DNA of 64,000 nucleotides. It comes from VRUE01 sp963729995. Its GTDB lineage: Bacteria; Actinomycetota; Thermoleophilia; Solirubrobacterales; 70-9. The notes under the pieces are model-generated. The model was not told the origin of the DNA. It worked only from the letters and a program-made list of their open reading frames with translations, and did not search any database. Positions 1 to 9,436 of this stretch are shown here, in pieces. The position numbers and the translations under genes are program-made. How positions within the stretch are numbered: the stretch's first letter is position 1; every line of letters begins with the position of its first letter. Where the stretch lies: contig CAVSPF010000001.1 in assembly GCA_963729995.1 (NCBI GenBank), positions 1 to 64,000 on the forward strand, in the 5' to 3' direction.

Positions 1-600
1 AGGGCGTCAGGCTGGCTCCAGCTCTCCGTGTAGACATCGAGATCCTCGTCACTCAGAAACGGCTGCTCAAGCGTGGAGCGCAGCGCCGCGATTGCATCCG
101 CCGTGGAGAACTCCTCCATCTCCGGCCGGCGCAGGCCCAGCAGGTACTGGCTCGCCTGCTGCTGTTCGGGGCTCTCGTGCAGGGCGCGATCGAAGGTGGC
201 GGGGTGCGGCGTCGCGAGGATGACCAACCCCTCCAGCAGCTCCGGGTAGTGCAGGGCAAAGGACCAGGCGGTGGCGGCGCCCCAGTCGTGGCCGACCAGC
301 ACGAAGCGCTGATAGCCGAGCTTTGCCGCCAGCGCCCGGACGTCCTTGGCGGCGCGCCAGGGTCCGTAGTCCTCGACTGCCTCCGGCTTGGAGGAGAGGT
401 TGTAGCCGCGCAGGTCCGGGGCGACGGCGAGATGATCGCGCCCGAACTCCGCCAGCTGGTCGCGCACATGTACCAGCACTGGGGGAAGCCATGGAGGAAG
501 ACGATCAGCCGGCCGCGGCCAGCATGGGCGTAGTGAAGCCGGACGCCGTCGAGATCGGCGTAGTCGTGGGTGACGTGGACTTCTTCCGAGATGCGCTCAC
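1..600 (-). pseudogene. alpha/beta hydrolase (epoxide hydrolase-like), frameshifted and cut by the window edge
   Basis: The N-terminal part reads DGVRLHYAHAGRG...FLHGFPQ in one frame, then the frame breaks near position 468. There ATGTGCGCGAC stands where ATGTGGCGCGAC would encode M-W-R-D. The next frame continues VRDQLAEFGRDHLAVAPDLRG, then VLVGHDWGAATAW (the nucleophile elbow, Asp nucleophile) and TPHPATFD, which is typical of epoxide hydrolases and haloalkane dehalogenases. The C-terminus lies beyond position 1. The best start is GTG at 600 with a GAGGAGG Shine-Dalgarno, but it is out of frame with the HGFPQ segment, so a second indel near 592 is likely. I infer an inactive gene. A sequencing error is the alternative, although neighbouring genes are broken in the same way. 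Confidence 0.75.
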
Positions 601-747
601 TGAGTCCTCCTCGCTTAGCTCCGGGAACGAGCGGAAGCTGGCAGGCAGACACGCGGATGTCTCGCGGAAATCGGACAGCGACGGCCCGGCGGCCGACTCC
701 GTCCGAAAACCGCCAGCCTGGGACCGGCGACGCTCATACTGCGGGGC

Positions 748-2216
748 GTGGACAAGGACTTCGATGCCCGCTACAAGGTCCTCGGCAGCCGCGACCGCCG
801 CTTCGACGGACAGTTCTTCGTCGCCGTCACCTCGACCGGCATCTACTGCCGACCGAGCTGTCCGGCCGCCGTGCCCAAACGCCACAACGTGCGCTTCTTC
901 CCGACTGCCGCCGCCACTTCAAGAGGCCGGCTTCCGCGCCTGCCTGCGCTGCCGTCCCTACGCCGCGCCCGGATCGCCGGACTGGAACCGGCGCGCTGAC
1001 CTCGCTGACCGTGCGATGGCGCTGATCGCCGATGGCGTCGTCGACCGCGAGGGCGTCGGGGGGCTCGCCAGCCGGCTCGCCTACAGCGAGCGCCACCTGC
1101 ACCGCCAGCTGCTCGCTGAGTTCGGCGCCGGTCCCCTGGCCCTGGCCCGAGCTCAGCGCACGCAGACCGCGCGGATGCTGATCGAGACGACTCGCCTCCC
1201 CTTCGTCGAGGTGTCCTACGCAGCGGGCTTCTCCAGCGTTCGCCAGTTCAACGAGACGATGCGCGCTACCCACGGGAGAACGCCAAGCGAGCTGCGTAAA
1301 GGAGCCGCGGCCAAGAAGCGGCGGCCAAGCGTCCCGGACACCCTCACGGTGCGACTCGCCTACCGCGAGCCGCTGGATTGGGCAGGTCTTCTGCCTTTCT
1401 GGCGGCCCGCGCCGTTCCCGGCGTCGAGGAGGTCGTGGACAGCGCCTACAGGCCGGCACGCTGCACCAGGGCTGCCGCGCAGCTGGGTGTCGCCGAGCTC
1501 CGCCAGGTAAACCGCGCCACATGGAGCGTGCAGAGCTTCGCTTGTGCGAGGCCTGGGTGACCTTGCGCTGCCGTCGGCAACGGCTTGCCCGGTCTCGAAC
1601 TGGAGCGCGATTCGATCGCGATCGATGGGCAACCGGCTGACGATCCCATCTGGGGAGCGCTCGTCCGCAGCGTGCCCGGTCGACGGGTTCCTGGCGCCGT
1701 TGACGGCGTCGCGTTGGCGCTGCGGGCCGTACTCGGTCAGCAGGTCTCCGTGGCCGCCGCAAGAACGACGGCCGGGAAGCTCACGCTTGCATTGGGCGAG
1801 CCACTCCCCAAGCCCGATCGCGGTTTAGACGCATCTGTTCCCCAGCGCGGAGGCGGTTGCGGAGTGCGACCCGACGGTGCTGTTCGGGCCCCATCGGCGC
1901 CGCGAGACCCTGAGGACGCTGGCTCGCGCCTTGGCTAGCGGTGAGGTCACGCCCGATCTCGGCAGTGAGCGCGATCAGGTTCGGTCGCGTCTACTGGCGA
2001 TCCAGGGCGTCGGTCCCTGGACCGCTGACTACATCGCGATGCGCGCGCCTCGCCGATCCCGACGCTTTCCTTGCCAGCGACCTTGGGGTGCGGCATGCGC
2101 TTCAGCGGCAGGGTCAGTCCGCCGACCCGAAGGCCGTCACGGCCCTGGCCGAGCCCTGGCGGCCCTGGCGGGCGTACGCCGTCCAGCACCTCTGGGCCAG
2201 TCTTCCTGCTCAGTGA
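748..2216 (+). pseudogene. Ada/AlkA-type DNA-3-methyladenine glycosylase with AraC-type HTH, multiply frameshifted
   Basis: This is the remains of a roughly 490-residue alkylation-repair protein. The Ada metal-binding domain shows FDARYKVLGSRDRRFDGQFF, then TGIYCRPSCPA, and in another frame EAGFRACLRCRPY. These supply the CxxxC and CxxC zinc/acceptor cysteines. An AraC-type HTH follows (ASRLAYSERHLHRQLLAEFG, then YAAGFSSVRQFNETMR). The AlkA glycosylase part has RAVLGQQVSVAAARTTAGKL and the helix-hairpin-helix LLAIQGVGPWTADYIAMRA, and ends YAVQHLWASLPAQ. Reading it through needs frame changes near 917, 1387, 1470-1580, 1835 and 2047. GTG 748 sits 7 nt after a CATACT -10, consistent with a leaderless start. 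It is non-functional as it stands. Confidence 0.85.
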
Positions 2217-2224
2217 GCAACTCT

Positions 2225-2509
2225 CTACTGAACCGCCTTCTTCAACTCCGCCCCGGCGCTGAACTTCGGCACCCGCTTGGCCGCGATCTGGATCGTCTCG
2301 CCGTTGCTCGGGTTGCGTCCCTCGCGTGCCACCCGGCGCACCGCGGCGAACTAGCCGAACCCGGTGAGGCGGACCTCTGAGTTTCCAGCGGCCACCTGCT
2401 TGGAGATCTCCTCAAGGGTGGAGTCGACCGCGCTCTTGGCCTGACCGACCTCGAGACCGCTCCGGGGGGCCACCGCCCGCGCCACTTCCTCCTTGTTGAC
2501 GTTCGCCAT
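2225..2509 (-). pseudogene. hup: HU-family DNA-binding protein with an in-frame amber stop
   Basis: The reading frame has normal HU length (95 codons) and begins MANVNKEEVARAVA after a good GGAGG Shine-Dalgarno. It continues through TLEEISKQVAAGN and EVRLTGFG, then a TAG at 2351-2353, then FAAVRRVAREGRNP and IAAKRVPKFSAGAELKKAV. In normal HU the position after GFG is a sense codon, usually Lys, Ser or Thr. The TAG falls at codon 53, before the DNA-binding beta arm, so a terminated product would be useless. The rest of the frame is intact, so the lesion looks recent or the stop is read through. I infer a pseudogene; another hup elsewhere in the genome is likely. Confidence 0.85.
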
Positions 2510-2822
2510 CTTGCCTCCGATCGCAGTTGCCCATCCGTGTATGGCGACTCTCGCTACTGACCCTACTCGCCGTCAAGACCGCCATGACCTCCACCCCTCC
2601 TCCGCCTCCACCCGCTTCGACATTGCCGCTCTGACAGCAAGTCGACAGTCGGCCTTCGGCGCTTCACTTCAGCCGCATCCGTTCTACCGAAACTCGCCCG
2701 CCATCCTTACCTCTCCCGCCATCTTCTTCACCGTCCCCGAAAGCAGGACTTGACCGCTCGATCGCGGGAGCGACAGCGAGGATCGCCAGATGACACAACC
2801 TCCGATCCAGTAGAAGTTGCCG
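2510..2822. other. Gene-free stretch between hup and tetR
   Basis: These roughly 310 bases hold the hup Shine-Dalgarno at the left edge. The plus strand is rich in C and A and has repeated CCGCCATC-like words near 2700-2730. I see no convincing coding frame, RNA gene or clear promoter here. Promoters for the divergent hup and tetR genes must lie here, but I could not place them. Confidence 0.5.
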
Positions 2823-3470
2823 ATGCCCCACAGGACCGGCCGGCCGCCGCGGCTCTCAGTTGACCCCATCGCGACGGCCGCAGAAGCGATCATCGAAGAG
2901 CACGGCATCGAGGCTCTGACGATGCGCCGCCTCGCCAAGGATCTGGACAGCTCCCCGACGGCGCTCTACCGGCACGTGCGAGACAAGGACGAGCTCCTGC
3001 TCCTGCTGCTTGACCGGGCGGCCGCCGAGCTGTCGCGCACCCCGTTTCCCGACGATCCCCGAGCGCGCATATTGAAACTCTTCCAGCTGCTCTACGACAG
3101 CCTCTCAGAGCGCCCCTGGGCGGTCGGCGTACTCGTCAAAGGCGACTTGATCGCGCCATCCGTTCTCTGGGCGATAGATGAGATCATCACTGCCTTCGTC
3201 AAGGGGGGCTTGTCGCCCGAGGGGGCCGGCGCCGCCTACCTCGTCGCCTGGCGCTACACCGTCGGCCACCTGACGGTTCGCTACCAGACCACACAACGAG
3301 CGGCCGAGCTTGACCGCCCGCCCCTGAGCCTGAAGACGCTTGCCGCGACCGAGCCCAAGGAACTCCCGATGCTCGCCCAGCTGAAGGACTTCTGGCCCAA
3401 GGCCCGCAAGCACGACAGCTACCGCGACGATCTCGCAGCCGTGGTCGACGGCCTGCTGAACAGGGCTTGA
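2823..3470 (+). CDS. TetR-family transcriptional regulator
   Basis: A 215-residue protein. The N-terminal HTH spans about residues 12-58 (ATAAEAIIEEHGIEALTMRR, then LAKDLDSSPTALYRHVRDKD), which is characteristic of TetR regulators whose C-terminal half binds a ligand. ATG 2823 is chosen; TTG 2817 is in frame six bases earlier. It is the only intact gene in the first 4 kb. A 28-bp palindrome lies just downstream in front of the VOC gene and may be its operator. The ligand is unknown. Confidence 0.85.
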   Translation: MPHRTGRPPRLSVDPIATAAEAIIEEHGIEALTMRRLAKDLDSSPTALYRHVRDKDELLLLLLDRAAAELSRTPFPDDPRARILKLFQLLYDSLSERPWAVGVLVKGDLIAPSVLWAIDEIITAFVKGGLSPEGAGAAYLVAWRYTVGHLTVRYQTTQRAAELDRPPLSLKTLAATEPKELPMLAQLKDFWPKARKHDSYRDDLAAVVDGLLNRA

Positions 3471-3484
3471 CAGATCCTCTCCCA

Positions 3485-3512
3485 TCTGTTTGCTTACGCG
3501 TTAACAAACAGA
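3485..3512. promoter_or_regulatory. 28-bp palindrome, candidate TetR operator
   Basis: The arms TCTGTTTG and CAAACAGA are perfect, and the whole reads as TCTGTTTGCTTA-CGCG-TTAACAAACAGA with 10 of 12 positions symmetric. It sits between tetR and the VOC gene, about 50 nt before the VOC start. Length and placement suit a TetR dimer site. Binding by the adjacent regulator is inferred. Confidence 0.5.
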
Positions 3513-3563
3513 CGGGGACCGGCTGTTTAGACCGCATCCTCGCGACGACTTTCAGGAGGAGCG

Positions 3564-3895
3564 ATGGCCGAGGAGTCCTGCTACTTCGTGATTCAGGTTC
3601 CCGACGCCGATCGGGGGCAAGAGTTCTACGGCGGCTTGCTCGGCTGGAGCTTTGCGCCGGGCAGCGTCGCCAACAGCCATCAGATCGACGGCATGATGGG
3701 CGGCTTGCTCGGTGGTGTCGCTGAGGCGGCGATGAAGCTTTACTTCGATGTTCCCGACATCCAGACAGCTGCTGCGCGGGTGCGGGGGGACTCGGCGGCG
3801 AGTGCGGTGAGGTCGAAGAGACCCCATCCGGCTATCAGGTGGATTGCCGCGACGATATGGGGACCGCGTTCAGCCTTCACCAGCAGCGCTCATAG
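3564..3895 (+). pseudogene. VOC-family (glyoxalase/bleomycin-resistance fold) protein, frameshifted
   Basis: It starts MAEESCYFVIQVPDADRGQE with a strong AGGAGGAG Shine-Dalgarno. It continues with FYGGLLGWSFAPGS and KLYFDVPDIQTAAARVR, a pattern typical of VOC proteins of about 110-125 residues. Near 3788, in a run of G residues, the frame is lost. The expected end, LGGECGEVEETPSGY then DMGTAFSLHQQRS, is found in the next frame and closes with TAG at 3893-3895. One indel therefore separates the two halves. It probably formed a unit with tetR. No substrate can be assigned. Confidence 0.8.
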
Positions 3896-3922
3896 GGCCG
3901 GCACCCACTTCGACCAGCGACG

Positions 3923-4051
3923 CGCATCGACCTGATCGTCGCCGGCTACTGCTACCGCGAGGTCGGCCAGATAACAGGCTGGCCGTACACGAGGACGAAC
4001 CGCTGTTTCTCCGAAGACCGCGCGGCGCTGCGGGCGGCGAGGGCCGCGTAG
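3923..4051 (+). pseudogene. Sigma-factor region 4 remnant
   Basis: This frame encodes 42 residues: RIDLIVAGYCYREVGQITG, then YTRTNRCFSEDRAALRAARA and a stop. It matches the region 4.2 pattern (GYSYxEIxxxTG...TKVNRCLxEGR) of the RpoE-like sigma family seen at 16223-16795. No matching N-terminal region is visible upstream, so it is an isolated tail. It lies on the plus strand, while the truncated sigma gene on the right lies on the minus strand, and it repeats the GYSY segment. It is therefore not simply the missing end of that gene. Confidence 0.55.
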
Positions 4052-4063
4052 CTCTCCCGAACT

Positions 4064-4387
4064 TCAGCGCCGGCGCTGGGGGTTGCCGCGCTCCCACCAG
4101 TCGATCGCCTCCCCGTGTTCCTGCATCTCCTCGATCGTGCGGGCGCTGAAGTGCGCGCTTGAGCCGCTGAGATTCCCGCAGAACTTCCACAGCTCGCGGG
4201 CCGCCTTCTTGTAGTGATGGATCAGCTCGTCCAGCTCGAAGGCGTCGATCTCGCCGGCGTCGAAGCGGCCGAAGCCGTCCCGCACCCGCTCCAGCAGCTC
4301 CGCGAGCCGCGCCTCGTGATAGCCGACGACAAGGGCAAGATCGGCCTCTCGCTCGGACTTCGAGGGCTTGCTCGGCTGCGGGCTCAT
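4064..4387 (-). CDS. Conserved hypothetical protein
   Basis: 107 residues, starting MSPQPSKPSKSEREADLALV. It is helical and charged (EARLAELLERVRDGFGRFDA, then FELDELIHHYKKAARELWKF) and ends in a basic WERGNPQRRR. It has no membrane segments or known catalytic motifs. I do not recognise a family. The HHYKKAARELWKFC core suggests a small cytoplasmic helical protein. It lies at the left border of the mobile element, divergent from the relaxase. ATG 4385-4387 is chosen because the longer upstream reading (to 4549) is low-complexity and unlike coding sequence. Confidence 0.6.
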   Translation of the reverse strand: MSPQPSKPSKSEREADLALVVGYHEARLAELLERVRDGFGRFDAGEIDAFELDELIHHYKKAARELWKFCGNLSGSSAHFSARTIEEMQEHGEAIDWWERGNPQRRR

Positions 4388-4596
4388 GGCGACTCGACCG
4401 TACCGCAGACCCGCTTCGCTCCAAGCACCCGGCCCAAGTACCAAGTCGACAACGCCCCTCCCGGGGCTGACAAGCACCGGCTGGCCCGTTCCGCAGTAAC
4501 TTCTCCCGTCACCTTCGTTCCCCCCCGAAAAGCCGCAGACTATACGCACTGTGCAGAGCTAAATAGTCACATATAGCCGATGATAGTCGCCGATCA

Positions 4597-4617
4597 ACAC
4601 ACCCCCTTGAAGTGTGT
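4597..4617. promoter_or_regulatory. Inverted repeat upstream of the relaxase
   Basis: ACACAC and GTGTGT flank a short CCCCTTGAA spacer about 25-45 nt before the relaxase ATG. This could be an operator or part of an origin of transfer, which often lies next to a MOBF relaxase gene. No nic site is recognisable by eye. Confidence 0.35.
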
Positions 4618-4642
4618 GTGAACCAGCGTCTACGTTCGGTTC

Positions 4643-7252
4643 ATGCAAACCACCCACAAGATCCCCGGCGACTCCGCGACGAGGTATGCGAAGTACCTGA
4701 CCTCCACGGCCACCCGCGGCGACTACTACACCCGCGACGGCGAGGACGACCAACCGGTGCCCAGTCGTTGGCATGGCTCGCCGGGCCTGCTGAATTCGCT
4801 CGGCCTCGATCCCGAGGAGCCGGTGCAGCGCAGCGACTTGCGCGCGGTGATGCAGGGCTTCTCGCCGCTGAGCGGCGAGCCGTTGCGGCCCGCCGGCTCC
4901 AACGGCACCAGGGTCGCCGGCGTCGAGCTGATGTTCGCGCCCCCGAAGAGCGTCTCGGCGCTGTGGGCTGTCTCCGGCCCCTACCGCCGCGCCCAGATCG
5001 AGGCCGCCCATCACCGGCGCTGTGGCGAGCACGCTGGCGCGCATCGAGCGCGAGGTCGCCCTGGTGCGGCGACGCAGCGGCGGCGTCGTGCGCTTCGAGC
5101 GAGCCAACAGCCTCCTCGCTGCCGAGTTCGTCCACACCACCAGCCGCCTCGCTCAAGACCAGGAGGCCGCGCCGGTCCCCGACCCTCAGGTGCATTCCCA
5201 CCTCGTCCTGTTCGCCGCCGAGCGGATCGACGGCCGCCTCGCCGCGATCGAATCGCGCCAGCTCTACCGCTACGCCCGCGAGGGCGGCGGCTGGTTTCGG
5301 GCCGACCTCGCAGCCGAGCTCTCCCAACTGGGTCTGCCGATCGAACGCCGCACCGGCCGCGGCGGGCGCTACTTCGAGATTCGAGGCGTGCCGGAGGGAC
5401 TGGCGAGCGGTTGGTCCTCTCGCTCCGAAGACGTCGACCGCGCCGCCCGCATCTTCCGCCAACGCTACGGGCGCGAGCCAAGGGCCGAAGAGCTGGGCTC
5501 GTTGACGGTCGCCACCCGCGGCTCCAAGAGCGCCGCCGACCGCCTTGACGTCAACGAGGCCTGGCGCGCCGTCGGCGAGGAGCACGGGCTGAGCGCCGAG
5601 CGCGCCGAGCAGCTGTTCGAGGAGCGCTCGATCTCCAACCAGGAGCGCGTCGACCTTCGCGCCGAGCTGCTCGAAGAGGTGACCCGCGAGCGCGCGATGG
5701 TCGACGAGCGCGAAGCTCCGCCGGCCAAGGCCTACGAGCTCGCCGCCGGCGTTTGCCGTCCAGAAGAGAGGCCGACCAGCTGGTCGACGAGCTGGCGCGC
5801 AACGGCCATCTCATCCGCCTCGAGGACGGGATGTGGACGACGCGCCGCCTGCGCGAGATGGAGCAGGCGACGCTGCAGATCGCCGACCGCTCCCTCGACC
5901 GGAACCCCACCCCGGTCGCGGAGCGTTTTCTCAAGCAGGCCCGCCGCGAGATCATCAAGGAGATCCACGGCCCGCTTTCGGTCGAGCAACGCGAGGCATT
6001 GGACGTGATCACCGGTCCCGGGGGGGTCTCCGTGCTCGTCGGTCGCGCGGGTACCGGCAAGGGCGTCGTCCTCTCGGCCGCCGCCAGGGCCTGGCAGCTC
6101 GAAGACAGAGAGGTGATCGGCACCGCGATCGCCGGCGCCACCGCGCAGCGCCTCCGCGAGGACGCCGGCCTCGACCGCTCCTACACCACCGATGCCCTGA
6201 TCAACGGCGTCGAGAGCGACCGCATCCATCTGAGCTCGCGAAGCGTCGTGACCATGGACGAGGCCGGGATGGCCGACACCGAACGCCTCTCCCGGTTGAT
6301 GGAGGCGACCGACCGCGCCGGCGCCACGCCTCGTCCTCGCCGGCGACTCCGCACAGCTGGGCCCGATCGGCGCCGGCGGCATGTTCGAGCAGCTCCGCGA
6401 GCGGGTCCCCAGCGCCGAACTGACCGAGGTGCACCGCGCCAACCACGAATGGGAGCGGAAGGCGTGGGAGCAGGTACGCGAAGGCCAGCCGGGTCCGGCG
6501 CTCGCGGCCTACCGCGCCCACGATCGCCTCCACATCCACGACACCCGCGCCGAGGCGGCGGAGGCGATGGTTGAAGAGTGGGACCGCTGCAGGCACGAGG
6601 GCACCGGCGGCACGGTGATGATCACCGACGCCTCGAACGCAGAGCGCGATCAGATCAACGCGATGGCCCAGGAGCGTCGCGAGCGGGCGGGGGAGCTGGG
6701 CTCGCGCGCGGTGGAGCTGCCCGGCCGCCCCTACGGCCTGCGGGCCGGCGACGAGGTGATCTTCTCGGCCCAGCTGCCGCTGCCGGGCCGGCGCGTCGAG
6801 AACGGCAGCCGCGGCATCGTGATCGACACCGCCCGCCACGCCGACCGGGTGACGATTGAGACCCATGAGCGCGAGCCACGCGAGGTGAGCGTCGACACCG
6901 GCGAGTTCCCCGACGTCGGTCTCGCCTACGCCCAACACCTCTATAAGGCCCAGGGCTCGACCGTCGAGCGCTCCCAGGTGATGCTCGGGGTTGGCAGACC
7001 GATCGCGAGGGCGCCTACGTCGCCCTCTCCCGCGCCCGCGAGCGCACCGACATCCACGTGTCGCGAGAGGACCTCGGCGAGCAGGGGATGGCTGTCGGCG
7101 CGATCGAGCGACTCGGCGAGCGGATGCGCGACACCCGAGCGCAGGAGGCGAGCATCGCCAGGGAACGCGAGGCCTGCGAGGCCGAGCGCCGAGCGGAGAT
7201 CGAGCGAGAGCTACGCCACAGCCGCGATCACGAGCAAGGTATGGGGGATTGA
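4643..7252 (+). pseudogene. MOBF (TrwC/TraI-type) conjugative relaxase-helicase, four frameshifts
   Basis: This would be a roughly 870-residue relaxase that nicks the transfer origin and unwinds the strand. The relaxase domain shows DSATRYAKYLTS with a nearby Tyr pair (GDYYTRDG), LMFAPPKSVSALWAV, and the metal-binding DPQVHSHLVLF. The helicase domain has Walker A VGRAGTGKG, MDEAGMAD, LAGDSAQLGPIGAGG, LAYAQHLYKAQGSTVERSQ, and finally EGAYVALSRARERTDIHVSR. Frame changes occur near 5018 (extra C), 5755, 6330 (extra C) and 6990 (missing G). All domains are present, so decay is recent or the indels are sequence errors. If real, the element cannot transfer itself. It faces the coupling-protein gene at 10113-12176. 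Confidence 0.85.
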
Positions 7253-7378
7253 ATAGCCTCCCAACGCTCCCGCTCCTCGCGCGAAGCGGGAGGGACCGCG
7301 ACACTCGGCGGCCGTTCGGAGGTCGGTGTTCATGTTGCCTACCTCAGGCCCCGATGGCCTGTGGCCGATAGAGCCCCC

Positions 7379-8341
7379 ATGTTCAAGAGGAGACCCCGAG
7401 CTGGCGCCTACGCCGAGCGGCGCTACCGGCGGGGCCTGCGCAGCTGGCAGGTGCGGAACCGCCGGCTCTTCGCGGTGCTGTGTCGGTCCGTTCATCGTGG
7501 CCGGGATCGTGGTCGGCATCCTCGACCCGGGATGTCGTCGCCTGGAGCGCCGGAATGGTTGCGGGCGGTTTCGTGGCTCTGTGGATCACGTTCCGAGAAA
7601 GTCCCCCTCGCTACGTTGAGAGCTGGCGCGAAGGCGCCGAAGGTGAGCGAAAGGCCGAGAAGGCCCTGAGGCCGCTGGAGCGCGGCGGGTGGGCATGTCG
7701 TTCACGACGTCCAAAATGGCGGTGGCAACTATGACCACGTCGCCGTTGGCCCAAGCGGGGTCTACCTCCTTGAGAGCAAAAACCTGCAGGGCGTCGTCAG
7801 TGTTCAGGGCGGCGTGCTGCGCCTAGCTCGACGTCATGACCCCGAGCAAACTGCGGTCTTCGACCGGGTTCGGCCGCGCGCCCTTGCCAGTGCCGCTCGT
7901 CTCAAGGGCGAAATCGAGCGGCGGACCGGGCACCGGGTCTGGGCGCAAGCCGTGGTGGTCTTCTGGTCGGAGTTCCCGGAAGGCTTGGTCGAAGACGACA
8001 GGTGCGTCTTCATCGATGGCTCCCGATTGTGCGCATGGCTGCAGAATCAGCCCACCCGCCTCAGCCAGGCCGAGGTGGAGGAGATCTCCGTAGGCATCGA
8101 AGCAGCCGCCGAGGACTTCGACCCGTTCCATTTGAGCTCAACACGGTCTGACGAGCGACCGACATGCGCAGACGTCGCTCTTCGCGCGAAGCAGGAGCCA
8201 GATCAGGGCCAGGCTGCGCCACCCCATTTCCCTCTTCTCAGCCTTACCTACAACCCGCTCGAACTTGTGTCGCAAGGCCACAAGGTCGCACATTTTCTGA
8301 CCAAGGAAATCTCCACGAACGGTCGTCAAGCTGGCAGGTGA
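7379..8341 (+). pseudogene. NERD-domain membrane protein, frameshifted
   Basis: Reading across frames gives MFKRRPRAGAYAERRYRRGL, hydrophobic segments (FIVAGIVVGILD, then WSAGMVAGGFVALWITF), and a NERD nuclease-related domain. That domain reads GERKAEKALRPLERGGW, VVHDVQNGGGNYDHVAVGP, and SGVYLLESKNLQGVVSVQGG, which carries the characteristic ESK/K element. It then runs in frame from 7814 to 8341. At least three frame changes are needed (about 7485, 7530 and 7694). NERD proteins are predicted nucleases of the PD-(D/E)XK type and are often found near mobile elements or defence genes. The gene is broken here. Confidence 0.7.
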
Positions 8342-8396
8342 CCCTGGGACCGAACTGCTCTTCGATGACAGGTGCGCGCTGAGACTCATGTCTCCG

Positions 8397-9350
8397 CTAA
8401 TCGCGTGCCGGTTGCGCCAGCTCAAACCAGGTCCGCACGCGAGGCGGCAGCAAAGCGCGGTGCTTGGCAACGAAGGCGAGGAGCTGACTTGTCTTGATGG
8501 GGATCACGCCGTGCGAGGGAGACCCGGTGTAGAGCCCAGCTGCGGAGTACGCCAAGAGTGTCGTCTCCTTACTCGGCGCGGCGGCGGCCAAGGCGTCGAG
8601 GTCGACGTCGCGATCACCAGACTTCACCTGGAGAATTGCCGGAGCGTGAGTCCGCTTATGAATCATCGTCCACTCGTAGGCGGGGGTGTCGGTGCGCCGC
8701 GCCTTCGGCAGTGCCAGATATCCCTTCGAGACCTGCATCCACATGTAGATCAGATCCTCAAGGTCGTAGGGATCAAGGTCCTGCAGCACTTCTGCTGGCG
8801 AGAGGTCCAACGGCGCGGGCCGACGGCCGTGAAGCTTCTTCCAGATCCAGGCGGTGTAGATGCGCGCGCCCGGGTCCCATATTCGGCTGAAGCTGGTCGA
8901 CACTCCAGAGAAGCCACGGACTACGGCCCCAGGAACCTCCAGATCGCCAAGCGGGCGTCGGGCCCACTTTGCGTCGCGGACTTGATGCGTATCCATCGTC
9001 TTGGCGGTGGCCGCGTTCTCATAGCGATAGTCGCTCGCGATTTTGGCGAGGCGGAAGCGACCCTCGAGATCGCGGGTCCAGACGAAATCGCCTATAGCCG
9101 CGTCCTCACCGAAGCGTCGCACCGTGGCGGCGGCCGTCGCGCCCCAGCCCTGTTCATCTTTGGCCCGGATCGCGGCAACCACCTTGGTCAACGACGCACC
9201 GCTTCGCAGCCCCTCGATACCCCAGCCGATCCCAACTCGTCCGCCGTCGACGCAGTAGGCGACCTGATCCGCATGGACCACGCCGTGCTTCAGCGATCGC
9301 AGCTTCGTCCGCCAAATAACCGGTGGATCATGAACCGGATCTGGAGCCAC
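8397..9350 (-). CDS. Putative PD-(D/E)XK-type nuclease (restriction-like), hypothetical
   Basis: 317 residues, uninterrupted. The N-terminal part reads VIWRTKLRSLKHGVVHADQV, then VGIGWGI and ASLTKVVAAIRAK. This resembles N-terminal DNA- or base-sensing domains of restriction-type proteins. A middle part carries IYMWMQVSKGYLALPKARR, and a later stretch YEWTMIHK...APAILQVKSGDRDVDLDAL. The QVKSG preceded by a conserved Glu is the usual look of a Mrr-like PD-(D/E)XK core. No ATPase motif is present. It sits between the NERD and HNH genes of the element, which suggests a defence or DNA-processing role. The family is not firmly recognised and the start (9350) is uncertain. Confidence 0.5.
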   Translation of the reverse strand: MAPDPVHDPPVIWRTKLRSLKHGVVHADQVAYCVDGGRVGIGWGIEGLRSGASLTKVVAAIRAKDEQGWGATAAATVRRFGEDAAIGDFVWTRDLEGRFRLAKIASDYRYENAATAKTMDTHQVRDAKWARRPLGDLEVPGAVVRGFSGVSTSFSRIWDPGARIYTAWIWKKLHGRRPAPLDLSPAEVLQDLDPYDLEDLIYMWMQVSKGYLALPKARRTDTPAYEWTMIHKRTHAPAILQVKSGDRDVDLDALAAAAPSKETTLLAYSAAGLYTGSPSHGVIPIKTSQLLAFVAKHRALLPPRVRTWFELAQPARD

Positions 9351-9436
9351 TGCGTAAAGCTATCGGTCCAGTAGATCCCGCCTTCACGTGAGCGAAGCTG
9401 CTGCTCGCGCAAAGCAGCAGTGTTTCTACGGCTGGC

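Noticed and set aside
2351..2353. TAG in HU as a pyrrolysine or other recoding site
   Set aside because: There is no sign of recoding elements, the position is an ordinary Lys/Ser/Thr site in HU, and neighbouring genes are decayed. A nonsense mutation is simpler.
3923..4051. Sigma-like tail as the missing end of the sigma gene split by the element
   Set aside because: It is on the opposite strand to the one required and repeats the GYSY...TG segment already present in the truncated gene, so it comes from a different sigma gene.
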